64,000 bases of DNA from contig NZ_CP084265.1 in NCBI RefSeq assembly GCF_022879595.1, forward strand, positions 1,116,001-1,180,000, given 5' to 3'. The notes under the pieces are model-generated. The model was not told the DNA's origin, ran no database searches, and worked only from the letters and a program-made list of their open reading frames with translations. Below are positions 28,196 through 36,455 of this stretch, piece after piece. Made by a program: the position numbers and the translations under genes. Position 1 is the stretch's first letter; the number at the start of each line of letters is the position of its first letter. The DNA is from Caballeronia sp. Lep1P3. GTDB lineage: Bacteria > Pseudomonadota > Gammaproteobacteria > Burkholderiales > Burkholderiaceae.

Positions 28196-28359
28196 GAACG
28201 CTCCTTTCGGGATTTCTTGCAACGAACGCGCGCAACGATGCGCTGGAACCGCACCGCTCCTTCATACACCGTTTCGGCGGCCTCGAGCGCGCGAGCCGGC
28301 GCTTGAGGCGCGGCGTAGGCCCTTTGCTACAATTGCCGGTCCACCTGTCAGCTATAGCC

Positions 28360-28405
28360 GTGCCGGACGGCCCGCACGCGCATCGATTCACTGGGGACGG
28401 CCCCA
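28360..28405 (+). promoter_or_regulatory. guanidine-II (mini-ykkC) riboswitch
   Basis: Two hairpins both carry the diagnostic ACGG loop. P1 at 28360-28377 is GTGCCGG-ACGG-CCCGCAC with one C-C mismatch. P2 at 28392-28405 is TGGGG-ACGG-CCCCA. The linker is 14 nt. The Shine-Dalgarno GGGAG (28413-28417) lies immediately downstream of P2, 7 nt before the ATG of a Gdx-type exporter. In this class guanidine binds the paired ACGR loops and frees the ribosome-binding site. A -10-like TACAAT lies at 28328-28333. Confidence 0.88.
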
Positions 28406-28424
28406 TCTTCGCGGGAGTCACCCG

Positions 28425-28754
28425 ATGTCCTGGATTCTTCTTTTCATTGCCGGCCTGCTGGAAGTCGCGTGGGCGGCGGGGCTCAAGTCGTCCGAAGGCT
28501 TCACGAAGCTCGGCCCGTCCGTCTTCACGCTCGTCACGGCCGTCGGCAGCTTCGTGCTGCTCGCGCTCGCCATGCGCCAGTTGCCGCTCGGCACCGCGTA
28601 TGCCGTCTGGACGGGCATCGGCGCGGTCGGCGCGTTCGGCGCGTTCGTGTTCGGCATCGTGTTTTTGGGCGAGGCGGTGTCGGCGGCGCGCATCGGCAGC
28701 GCGGTGCTCATTATCGCCGGGCTGATCGGTCTCAAGCTGACCTCCGGGCACTGA
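28425..28754 (+). CDS. gdx: Gdx/SugE-type small multidrug resistance exporter, guanidinium/proton antiporter
   Basis: A four-span inner-membrane protein of 109 residues. It starts [20 protein letters not shown]; the Glu in LLEVAWA is the central proton/guanidinium-binding residue of the family. [19 protein letters not shown] is the SugE/Gdx signature, and the last span is [16 protein letters not shown]. Family members work as dual-topology dimers exporting guanidinium. The upstream guanidine-II riboswitch makes the Gdx subtype more likely than a quaternary-ammonium pump. Confidence 0.93.
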   Translation: MSWILLFIAGLLEVAWAAGLKSSEGFTKLGPSVFTLVTAVGSFVLLALAMRQLPLGTAYAVWTGIGAVGAFGAFVFGIVFLGEAVSAARIGSAVLIIAGLIGLKLTSGH

Positions 28755-29065
28755 AACGCGCGCTGCGGACGTTTCGCACCGGGAACGGCAATCGCTTGAA
28801 CCTTGCTGCACCGCATGCTTTTGCGTGGATATAATGGTCTGAAGTCAGTCCGGCGGACGTCCCCGCGCGCGGTCATTGCAGCAAGGGAAGGCTGGCGGTT
28901 TCTCATCTGGCGCCCGCGTCGCGGCTTCTTCCGGTCGGTCGTCGCCTGATTGTCGCTTGGTCGTCGCTTCGGTCGTTGTTTCGCACGGAAGCACGCAAAA
29001 ACGTTTCAGCCGGCAAAGCAGCGGGGCGAAGGCCGCGCCCGCGCTGGCGCAACAAGGAGGCGGCA
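28755..29065. other. 311-bp intergenic region upstream of the DUF4126 gene
   Basis: No gene is seen. TATAAT at 28830-28835, with an upstream TGG resembling an extended -10, is the best promoter candidate and would give a leader of about 225 nt. That leader includes a low-complexity stretch of GGTCGTCGC-like repeats (about 28938-28982). No riboswitch or terminator was recognised in it. Confidence 0.45.
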
Positions 29066-29704
29066 ATGCTGGAGTCACTTTCGCTCGCTGCGGGCCTTTC
29101 ATGGGCGAGCGGGCTGCGCCTGTACCTCACTGTCTTCGTCGCCGGCCTCTTCGAGCGCATGGGCGTCATTCACCTGCCGGACACGCTCGCGGTGCTCGCT
29201 TCGCCGTGGGTGATCGGCGTCGCGGCGGTGCTCGCGGTCGTCGAATTTCTCGCCGATAAAATCCCCGCGCTCGATTCCCTCTGGGACGCGATCCATACGC
29301 TGATCCGCATTCCCGCCGGCGCGGTGCTCGCAGCCGGGTCGCTCGGCCACGCCGATCCCGTCATGCTGACGATTGCCGCGCTCGCGGGCGGCACGCTCGC
29401 CGGCGCGTCGCACTTCGCGAAAGCGGGCACGCGCGCGCTCATCAATCTGTCGCCGGAGCCGGTGTCGAACTGGGCGGCATCCGCGACCGAAGATGTCGGC
29501 GCGATGCTCGGCATCGTGCTCGCGCTCTTCGTGCCGCTTCTTTTCCTCATCATGCTGATCGCGTTTCTGGTCGTCGCGGGATGGGCGCTGCCGCGTCTTG
29601 CGCGCGGCGTGCATGGCGGCGTCTCGCGCATGGCCAAGCACATGATGCGAAGCCCGGACAGCGCGCGTCATCCCATCAGCCGCCTGCGGAGCAAGCACGA
29701 TTGA
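29066..29704 (+). CDS. DUF4126-family membrane protein
   Basis: An inner-membrane protein of 212 residues, function unknown. It starts MLESLSLAAGLSWASGLRLY with AAGGAGG just upstream. Hydrophobic spans occur at about 2-30, 40-62, 80-115 and 150-180. The loop EFLADKIPALDSLWDAIHTL is characteristic of DUF4126. The C-terminal basic tail is cytoplasmic. The last codon is followed by TGA inside TTGA, where the next gene may start. Confidence 0.85.
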   Translation: MLESLSLAAGLSWASGLRLYLTVFVAGLFERMGVIHLPDTLAVLASPWVIGVAAVLAVVEFLADKIPALDSLWDAIHTLIRIPAGAVLAAGSLGHADPVMLTIAALAGGTLAGASHFAKAGTRALINLSPEPVSNWAASATEDVGAMLGIVLALFVPLLFLIMLIAFLVVAGWALPRLARGVHGGVSRMAKHMMRSPDSARHPISRLRSKHD

Positions 29705-32304
29705 GCACGGCGGCGCGCAACGACAAGCCGGCGGCCAAAGGCTCGCCCTCTATTCACGACACGCACCCGCGAGCGCGGCTCGACTTCCTCCAGACGCTGC
29801 GCCAGTCGTGGCGCATGACCGCGCGCGACTGGCGCGCGGGCGAACTCACGATGCTGCTGCTCGCGCTCGTGCTGGCGGTCGCGGCGCTGTCGAGCGTCGG
29901 CTTTCTCGCGGATCGCATGCGGCAGGGGCTCGCGCGCGATGCGCGTCAGATGATCGCGGCGGACTTCGTGGTGCGCGCCGATCATCCCGTCGATCCGATG
30001 TTCGCGCGCGAAGCGCAATCGCTCGGTCTCGAAACCGCGGGCACGACGATTTTCCCGAGCATGATCGCCTCGGCCGCGCCGCAATCGCTCTCGCGGCTCG
30101 CGGCGGTCAAGGGCGTGACGCCGGGCTATCCGTTGCGCGGCGCGGTGCGCATCGCGCCCGGTCCCGATCTCCCCGACGCCCCCGCGCGCGGCATTCCCGC
30201 GCCCGGCACCGTCTGGGCCGATCCCGCCCTCGTCGATGCGCTCAAGACGAAGGTCGGTGGCACGGTGAAGGTCGGCACGCGCACGTTCACGGTCGCGGCC
30301 GTCATCACGCGCGAGCTGGATCGCGGCTTCTCGTTCGTCAACTTCTCGCCGCGCCTCATGATGCGCGCCGACGAAATAGCGAGCACCGGGCTCATCGGCT
30401 ATGGAAGCCGCGTGACGTATCGGCTGCTGGTGGCGGGGCCGGACGCGCAAGTCGAGCGTTTCGCGCAGTTCGCGCGCGGCAAGACCGACGGCGGCAAGCT
30501 GCGCGGCGTCGCGCTGGAATCGCTCTCGGACGGCCAGCCGCAAGTGCGGCAGACCATCGACCGCGCGAGCCACTTCCTCACGCTCGTATCGCTTTTGACG
30601 GCGCTGCTCGCGGCGGTCGCCATCGCGATGGCCGCGCACCGTTTCGCGCGGCGCCACCTCGACGGCTGCGCCGCGATGCGTTGTCTCGGCGTCAGCCAGC
30701 GCACGCTGCGCGCGCTTTTCCTGCACGAATTCCTCGCGATCGGCGTGATCGGCAGCGCGGCGGGCATCGCGCTCGGGTTCATCGGCCATCTCGTGCTGCT
30801 GCACTGGCTCGGCTCGCTCGTCGATGTCGAACTGCCGCGCGCGAGCGTGTGGCCCGCGCTGCAAGGCGTCGCGATGGGCCTCGTTTTGCTGCTCGGCTTC
30901 GCGCTGCCGCCGCTTCTGCCGTTGACGCGCGTGCCGCCCGTGCATGTGATCCGCCGCGAACTCGGCGATGCGGGGCGCGTCGCGTATGCGGCGTATGGCG
31001 TCGGCGTCGTGCTGTTCGCGGCGCTGCTCGTGATCGCCGCGGGCGAGTGGAAGCTCGGCGGCATCGTCGCGGGCGGATTCGCGGCGGGGCTGCTGCTGTT
31101 CGGCGCGGTGGCGCGCGCGGCGCTCTTCGCGGCGGCGCGCTTCGTGCGGCGCGAGAAGAGCCGCGCGGGCGTCGGCTGGCGCTATGCGCTCGCGTCGCTG
31201 GAGCGGCGCAGCGGCGCGAGCGCGTTGCAGATCACGGCGCTCGGCATCGGCCTGATGTGCCTTCTGCTGATCGCGATGACGCGCAACGATCTCATCAAGG
31301 GTTGGCGCGAGGCCACGCCGCCGGATGCGCCCAACGAGTTTCTCATCGACATCCAGCCGGACCAGCGCGACGGCGTCCTCGCCTATCTGCACGGCCACGG
31401 CCAGCCGGACGCCGCGCTCTCGCCGATGGTGCGCGCGCGCCTCGTCGCGATCAACGGGCAAGCGGTGAATCCCGACAGCTACGCGAAGCCCGACGCGAAG
31501 CGTCTCGTCGACCGCGAATTCAACCTCTCGTACACGACCGCGCTGCCTGACGACAACCGCGTGACGCAGGGCGCGTGGTTCGGCGCGAGCGCGAAGCCGC
31601 AGGTGTCGATCGAAGAGGGCATCGCGAAGACGATCCGCGTGAAACTCGGCGACGCGCTGCGCTTCGATGTCGCCGGCATGCCGGTGGAGGCGCCCGTCAC
31701 GAGCCTGCGCAAGGTCGACTGGAATTCGTTCAAGGTCAATTTCTTCGTGCTGATGCCGCCCGAGGCGCTCGCCGACCTGCCCGCGACGTTCATCACAAGC
31801 TTTCATCTGCCCGCGAACGACCAGCGCATGATCGACGGCCTGATCGCCGCGTACCCGAACGTGACGGCCATCGACACCGCGCCGATCCTCGCGCAGATTC
31901 AGCGCACGCTCGCGCAGGTGATCGGCGCGGTGCAGTTCCTGTTCCTCTTCACGCTCGCGGCGGGCGTGCTCGTGCTGTACGCGGCGCTCGCGGGCACGCG
32001 CGACGAGCGCATGCGCGAGTCGGCGCTCTTGCGCGCGCTCGGCGCGTCGCACAAGCAGGTGCGCGCGGTGCAGATTGCGGAGTTCGTCGCGGTCGGCGGA
32101 TTGTCGGGCCTCATGGCGGCGCTCGGCGCGCAGGGCATCGGCTATGTGCTCGCCTCGCGCGTGTTCGAATTTCATATCGATTTCAATCCGTGGCTCGTGC
32201 CGGCGGGCGTCGTGGCGGGCATCGCCTGCGCGGGGTTCGGCGGCTGGCTCAGTCTGCGGCGCGTGCTCGCGCGTCCGGCGCTGCAGTCGCTGCGGGATGC
32301 TTAA
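29701..32304 (+). CDS. FtsX-like ABC permease (YbbP type)
   Basis: A large inner-membrane protein of about 867 residues, with two FtsX/MacB-like halves of four spans each. N-terminal span: ELTMLLLALVLAVAALSSVG. Others include LVSLLTALLAAVAIAMAAHR, HEFLAIGVIGSAAGIALGFI, FLFLFTLAAGVLVLYAALA and a C-terminal GVVAGIACAGFGGWLSLRR. Periplasmic domains lie between. E. coli YbbP works with the ATPase YbbA, but no ATPase gene is adjacent here. The TTG at 29701 overlaps the previous stop and has GCGGAG upstream; ATG 29815 is an alternative that would remove 38 residues. Confidence 0.85.
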   Translation: MSTAARNDKPAAKGSPSIHDTHPRARLDFLQTLRQSWRMTARDWRAGELTMLLLALVLAVAALSSVGFLADRMRQGLARDARQMIAADFVVRADHPVDPMFAREAQSLGLETAGTTIFPSMIASAAPQSLSRLAAVKGVTPGYPLRGAVRIAPGPDLPDAPARGIPAPGTVWADPALVDALKTKVGGTVKVGTRTFTVAAVITRELDRGFSFVNFSPRLMMRADEIASTGLIGYGSRVTYRLLVAGPDAQVERFAQFARGKTDGGKLRGVALESLSDGQPQVRQTIDRASHFLTLVSLLTALLAAVAIAMAAHRFARRHLDGCAAMRCLGVSQRTLRALFLHEFLAIGVIGSAAGIALGFIGHLVLLHWLGSLVDVELPRASVWPALQGVAMGLVLLLGFALPPLLPLTRVPPVHVIRRELGDAGRVAYAAYGVGVVLFAALLVIAAGEWKLGGIVAGGFAAGLLLFGAVARAALFAAARFVRREKSRAGVGWRYALASLERRSGASALQITALGIGLMCLLLIAMTRNDLIKGWREATPPDAPNEFLIDIQPDQRDGVLAYLHGHGQPDAALSPMVRARLVAINGQAVNPDSYAKPDAKRLVDREFNLSYTTALPDDNRVTQGAWFGASAKPQVSIEEGIAKTIRVKLGDALRFDVAGMPVEAPVTSLRKVDWNSFKVNFFVLMPPEALADLPATFITSFHLPANDQRMIDGLIAAYPNVTAIDTAPILAQIQRTLAQVIGAVQFLFLFTLAAGVLVLYAALAGTRDERMRESALLRALGASHKQVRAVQIAEFVAVGGLSGLMAALGAQGIGYVLASRVFEFHIDFNPWLVPAGVVAGIACAGFGGWLSLRRVLARPALQSLRDA

Positions 32305-32319
32305 CGCTCTTTTCAAGCA

Positions 32320-32727
32320 ATGACCGAAGTAACCGACCAAAGCCAACAACCGACGGCCTTCGAGCTGATCGGCGGCGAGGAACGCGTGCGCGCGCTCGTC
32401 GACCGTTTCTATGACCTGATGGACCTCGAGCCGGAATTCGCGGGCCTGCGCGCGCTGCATCCACCGACGCTCGACAATTCGCGCGACAAGACGTTCTGGT
32501 TCCTGTGCGGCTGGATGGGCGGCCCGGACCATTACATCAGCCGCTTCGGGCATCCGCGGCTGCGCGCGCGGCATCTGCCGTTCGCGATCGCGTCGGCCGA
32601 GCGCGATCAATGGCTGCGCTGCATGGCCTGGGCGATGCAGGACATCGGCCTTCCCGAGCCGCTGCGCGAGCGCCTGCTCACGTCGTTCTTCGATACCGCC
32701 GACTGGATGCGCAACCGTCCCGGCTGA
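32320..32727 (+). CDS. group II truncated haemoglobin
   Basis: A haem protein of 135 residues with the two-over-two globin fold, cytoplasmic. It starts MTEVTDQSQQPTAFELIGGE. The globin core includes VRALVDRFYDLMDLEPEFAG, FLCGWMGGPDHYISRFGHP and RLRARHLPFAI, where the His of RARHLPF is the proximal haem ligand. CAWAMQDIGLPEPLR-like sequence closes the fold. Group II members bind O2 and NO and may detoxify NO. It begins 16 bp after the FtsX-type permease gene, so it is probably in the same operon. Confidence 0.93.
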   Translation: MTEVTDQSQQPTAFELIGGEERVRALVDRFYDLMDLEPEFAGLRALHPPTLDNSRDKTFWFLCGWMGGPDHYISRFGHPRLRARHLPFAIASAERDQWLRCMAWAMQDIGLPEPLRERLLTSFFDTADWMRNRPG

Positions 32728-32810
32728 TCGCGCCGGATGTGTACCGGGCGGCGCCGCGCGTGCGTGCGGCATCATCTGCGCTTTCGCTTCGCTGAACAAA
32801 GGACCACACG

Positions 32811-33542
32811 ATGACCACACGCGCACTCTTTCGCGAAGACGCCTACCGGACGCGCTGCGACGCGACCGTGACCGCCATCGACGAGGCGGGCATTCATCTG
32901 GACCAGACCGTGTTCTATCCGCTCGGCGGCGGTCAGGCGGGCGATGCGGGCACGCTCACGCTCGCGGACGGCACGCGCATCGCGATTGCCGATACGCGCA
33001 AGGCGAAGTTCGAAGGCGCGACGCCCGACGACGCCGTGCACGTCCCCGCGCCCGGCCAGGAAGACGCGCTCGCGAGATTGGACGTCGGCGACTCGGTCAG
33101 CGCGGAAATCGACTGGGAGCGGCGGTATCGGCATATGCGGCTGCATACGGCGAGTCACCTGATCTGCGCGGTGTTGCCGTATCCGGTCGATGGCTGCAGC
33201 ATCACGACCGATTACGCGCGGCTCGATCTCGCGACGGTCGAGCCGATCGAGCGCGAAACGGTGGAAGCGAAGCTGCGCGAACTCGTCGGCGGATCGCACG
33301 ACGTGCGCACCGAATGGATCACCGATGACGAAATGGCCGCGCGCCCCGAACTCGTCCGGACGATGAGCGTGAAGCCGCCGATGGGCCTCGGCCGCGTGCG
33401 GCTGTTGCGCATCGAGAATGTGGATCTGCAACCGTGCGGCGGCACGCATGTGCGCAACACGGGCGAGATCGGCGCGTTGCGCATCGCGAAGCTGGAGAAG
33501 AAAAGCGCGCGCACGCGGCGGCTCGTGCTGGAACTGGCTTGA
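32811..33542 (+). CDS. AlaX-type trans-editing protein for mischarged tRNA-Ala
   Basis: A free-standing homologue of the AlaRS editing domain, 243 residues. It hydrolyses Ser-tRNA(Ala) or Gly-tRNA(Ala) in the cytoplasm. The metal-binding motifs are HTASH in MRLHTASHLICAVLP and CGGTH in LQPCGGTHVRNTGEIGALRI. The N-terminal beta-barrel part includes VFYPLGGGQAGDAGTL, which places it in the AlaX-M size class. The stop overlaps a TTG start for the DUF924 gene. Confidence 0.92.
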   Translation: MTTRALFREDAYRTRCDATVTAIDEAGIHLDQTVFYPLGGGQAGDAGTLTLADGTRIAIADTRKAKFEGATPDDAVHVPAPGQEDALARLDVGDSVSAEIDWERRYRHMRLHTASHLICAVLPYPVDGCSITTDYARLDLATVEPIERETVEAKLRELVGGSHDVRTEWITDDEMAARPELVRTMSVKPPMGLGRVRLLRIENVDLQPCGGTHVRNTGEIGALRIAKLEKKSARTRRLVLELA

Positions 33543-34123
33543 ACGTCGATCCTCGCGCGCAGGACATCCTCGATGTGTGGTTCGGCGCGCCGGGTTCGCC
33601 CGATTTCGGGATTGAACGCAAGCAGTGGTGGAAGAAAAAGCGCGCTTTCGACGCCATGCTCGCCGCGCGTTTCGGCGCGCTCGTCGACTCCGCGCAGGCG
33701 GGCGGCTTGCGCGACTGGGAGCGCTCGCCGCTTGGCACGCTCGCGCTGATCGTGCTGCTGGATCAGTTCTCGCGCAATTGCCATCGCAATACGCGGCGCG
33801 CGTTCGCGGGTGACGCGCGGGCGCTCGCGCTCGCAAAGGCGCTGGTCGAGACCGGCGACGATCTTCGCTTGCCGAGCGCGTGTCATCGCGCGTTCGCGTA
33901 CATGCCGTTCGAGCACGACGAATCGCGCGAAAGCCAGCGCGAGTCGGTGCGTCTCTTTCGCGCGCTGAAGGAAGAGACCGGCCTCGCGAGCTTTTACGAA
34001 TCCGCGCTCGCGCATGCCGAAGTCATCGGGCGATTCGGGCGCTATCCGCATCGCAACCGCATTCTCGGGCGCGAGACGTCGCCGGAAGAAGCGGCGTGGC
34101 TCGCGCAACACGGCGGCTTCTAG
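33539..34123 (+). CDS. DUF924-family protein
   Basis: About 194 residues, function unknown, predicted soluble and helical (TPR-like in known family members). The TTG at 33539 overlaps the alaX stop (TTGA) and gives a protein starting NVDPRAQDILDVWFGAPGSP. The hallmark segments are KQWWKKKRAFDAMLAARFG, LIVLLDQFSRNCHRNTRRAF and CHRAFAYMPFEHDES. The longer open frame upstream lies inside alaX and is discounted. The coupling to alaX suggests shared expression. Confidence 0.87.
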   Translation: MNVDPRAQDILDVWFGAPGSPDFGIERKQWWKKKRAFDAMLAARFGALVDSAQAGGLRDWERSPLGTLALIVLLDQFSRNCHRNTRRAFAGDARALALAKALVETGDDLRLPSACHRAFAYMPFEHDESRESQRESVRLFRALKEETGLASFYESALAHAEVIGRFGRYPHRNRILGRETSPEEAAWLAQHGGF

Positions 34124-34208
34124 GCTGCCGCTTTTTATAGAACTCCGTTTATGGAGGCGCGCCGGGCGTTCGCCTATCTTCATCGTCTTTCACTTCATGC
34201 GAAAGGCG

Positions 34209-35084
34209 ATGAAAGACTTCAGCCAGATCACGTTGGTCTCCGTCACGGGACTGTCGGACACGCAGCGCGCCGTGTACGCGCTGAGCTTGAGCCTGCGCCA
34301 GATGCCCGGCGCGCGCGCGGTGCTCTGCAGTCCTCAGGCGCCCGCGCATCTGCCTGACGGCATCGAGCACCGCAGGATCGCGCCGCTCAACTATCACGAA
34401 TACTCGTGGTTCATGATGTACGCGCTCTGGCGCGTGGTGGAAACGGAGTTCGCGCTGATCGTTCAGGACGATGGCTGGGTGCTCGACACGGCCAACTGGA
34501 GCGACGACTTCCTCGAATACGACTATGTCGGCCCGACCGCGCATGTGGGCCGCATCGACGCGAAAGAGGGCACGCGCTGGGTCACGCATTACACGTGGAG
34601 CGGCGAACTGGATAAGCCCGGTCAGGCGGTGATGCCGGTGATCAACGGCGGCTTCTGCCTGCGCAGCCGCCGCATGATGCGCGCGCTCATCGACCATCCC
34701 GAAATCAGGATGACCATTCCCGCGCCCGACAAGATCGCTGGCGATGCGTTGGAGGTCGAATGGACCAACTGCGCGCTGAACGAAGACGTGCAGCTCACGT
34801 GCGTGCTGCGGCCCGAACTCGAAGCGGTCGGCTTGCGCTTCGCGCCGCTCGAGATGTGCCTGCGCTTCGGCATCGAACATGCGGGGCCGGTGCATCGCGA
34901 CGTGAACATGATGTCGCTCTTCGGGCATCACTGCCGCTGGCGGCGGCTCGTGAGCATCGATCCGCCGACGGTGCAGTATCGGACCAAGCGCAGCATCGCG
35001 GAACGGGCGTTTCGCGAGATGGACATCGCGCGAATGCTCGAGGCGCGCGGCTATCGCGTGCAGTTTCTTCCCGAGGACGCCTGA
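34209..35084 (+). CDS. DUF5672-family protein, possible glycosyltransferase
   Basis: About 291 residues, soluble. The ATG at 34209 (MKDFSQITLVSVTGLSDTQR) is preferred because AAAGG lies 5 bp upstream; ATG 34197 is also in frame. The segment FALIVQDDGWVLDTANWSDD holds a DD motif resembling the nucleotide-sugar site of GT-A enzymes, and VMPVINGGFCLRSRRMMRAL and NEDVQLTCVLRP follow. Family members are annotated near surface polysaccharide genes, but substrate and function are unknown. It ends 18 bp before the convergent SDR gene stop. Confidence 0.78.
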   Translation: MKDFSQITLVSVTGLSDTQRAVYALSLSLRQMPGARAVLCSPQAPAHLPDGIEHRRIAPLNYHEYSWFMMYALWRVVETEFALIVQDDGWVLDTANWSDDFLEYDYVGPTAHVGRIDAKEGTRWVTHYTWSGELDKPGQAVMPVINGGFCLRSRRMMRALIDHPEIRMTIPAPDKIAGDALEVEWTNCALNEDVQLTCVLRPELEAVGLRFAPLEMCLRFGIEHAGPVHRDVNMMSLFGHHCRWRRLVSIDPPTVQYRTKRSIAERAFREMDIARMLEARGYRVQFLPEDA

Positions 35085-35102
35085 ACCCGCCTCGCGCTGG
35101 AA

Positions 35103-35849
35103 TCAGCGTCCGCCCGTCACGTCCAGCAGCGCGCCCGTCACATACGACGACGCATCCGAGAGCAGCCACACGATCGATTCCGCGACTTCGTCGGCCAAGC
35201 CGGGACGCCCGAGCGGTGTCTGCGCGCCGAGCACCTGCGCGCGGTCGGGCTTGCCGCCGCTCGCGTGGATGTCCGTCTCGATGAGGCCCGGGCGGACCGC
35301 GTTCACGCGCACGCCGTGCGGTCCGAGTTCCTTCGACAGCCCAATGGTCAGCACGTCGATGGCGCCCTTCGAGCCCGCGTAATCGACGTATTCGTTCGGT
35401 GCGCCGAGCCGCGCCGCCGCCGACGACACGTTCACGAGCGAGCCGCCGTTGCCGCCGCGCGCACGCGAGAGCCGCCGCGCCGCCTCGCGCGCGCAGAGAT
35501 ACGCGCCGAGCACGTTGGTGTCGAAGATGCGCCTCAACCGTTCGATGTCCATGTCAGCGAGCGCCGCGCCCGGCGCGACGATGCCCGCGTTGTTCACCAC
35601 GCCGTCGAGTTTGCCGAAGGCTTGCTCGGTCGCGTCGAACATCGCGGTGATCGCGGCTTCGTCGCGCACGTCGCCTGCAATGGCGATGGCATCGCCGCCG
35701 GCGGCTTTCACGGCGGCGACGGTTTCATCGGCGGCGCGCGCGTTCGACGCGTAGTTCACGCCGACCGACCAGCCGCGCGCGCCCGCGAGAATCGCCGCCG
35801 AGCGGCCGATGCCGCGGCTCGCGCCGGTAATCAGGATCACTTTGGACAT
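35103..35849 (-). CDS. short-chain dehydrogenase/reductase
   Basis: A cytoplasmic NAD(P)-dependent oxidoreductase of 248 residues. The cofactor motif TGASRGIGR is at the N-terminus (MSKVILITGASRGIGR), NNAG follows in DGVVNNAGIVAPG, and the catalytic Ser and YxxxK are in LVNVSSAAARL and YVDYAGSKGAIDVL. It ends GALLDVTGGR, typical of FabG-like SDRs. The substrate is not inferable; no fatty-acid or polyketide genes are nearby. Confidence 0.92.
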   Translation of the reverse strand: MSKVILITGASRGIGRSAAILAGARGWSVGVNYASNARAADETVAAVKAAGGDAIAIAGDVRDEAAITAMFDATEQAFGKLDGVVNNAGIVAPGAALADMDIERLRRIFDTNVLGAYLCAREAARRLSRARGGNGGSLVNVSSAAARLGAPNEYVDYAGSKGAIDVLTIGLSKELGPHGVRVNAVRPGLIETDIHASGGKPDRAQVLGAQTPLGRPGLADEVAESIVWLLSDASSYVTGALLDVTGGR

Positions 35850-35870
35850 TTTTTTTCGGCTCCGTGGCAG

Positions 35871-36455
35871 TCAGACGGCGTCGCGCTTTTGCGCCCATTT
35901 GTCGATGGCGGGCGGCGTGTAGCGTTGCAGCTTCGCGATCATTTCTTCGGGCTCAGCGGCGACCTGTATGAAATCGAGATACGGCTCGCGCATGAAGCCT
36001 TCGTCGACGGTGTGGCGCAGCATCGACATGAGCGGGGCGAAATAGCCGTCCACGTCGAGCAGGCCGACAGGCTTCTGGTGATAGCCGAGCTGCGCCCAGG
36101 TGTAGACCTCGAAAAACTCCTCGAAGGTGCCGACGCCGCCCGGCAACGCGACGAACGCGTCGGCGAGATCGGCCATCTTTTTCTTGCGCTCGTGCATGTC
36201 GGGCACGACGTGCAGTTCGGTGAGGTCGGTGTGTCCCACTTCCTTCGCGAGCAGCAATTCGGGAATCACGCCGACCGCGCGTCCGCCGGCGGCGAGCACT
36301 TCATCGGCGATGAGGCCCATCAGCCCGACGCGCCCGCCGCCGTAGACGAGCGACAGGTTCGCCGCGACGAGCGCGCGGCCGAATGCCTTGGCCGCTTCGG
36401 CATAGACGGGGCGGGCTCCGGTCGCGGAGCCGCAATACACGCACACTGCTTTCAT
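35871..36455 (-). CDS. LOG-family phosphoribohydrolase
   Basis: A cytoplasmic lysine-decarboxylase-like (LOG) protein of 194 residues. It starts MKAVCVYCGSATGARPVYAE, with LVYGGGRVGLMGLIAD and the signature ALPGGVGTFEEFFEVYTWAQ. Members hydrolyse nucleoside 5'-monophosphates (cytokinin ribotides or AMP) to base and ribose-5-phosphate. The ATG at 36455 overlaps the TGA of the upstream TetR gene, so the regulator and enzyme are translationally coupled. Whether it makes cytokinins or salvages nucleotides is unknown. Confidence 0.9.
   Translation of the reverse strand: MKAVCVYCGSATGARPVYAEAAKAFGRALVAANLSLVYGGGRVGLMGLIADEVLAAGGRAVGVIPELLLAKEVGHTDLTELHVVPDMHERKKKMADLADAFVALPGGVGTFEEFFEVYTWAQLGYHQKPVGLLDVDGYFAPLMSMLRHTVDEGFMREPYLDFIQVAAEPEEMIAKLQRYTPPAIDKWAQKRDAV

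Noticed and set aside
29668..32826. 1052-codon open frame opposite the FtsX permease and haemoglobin genes
   Set aside because: It is Arg/His/Glu-rich, typical of antisense frames in high-GC codon usage, with no domain resemblance; the sense genes are well supported.
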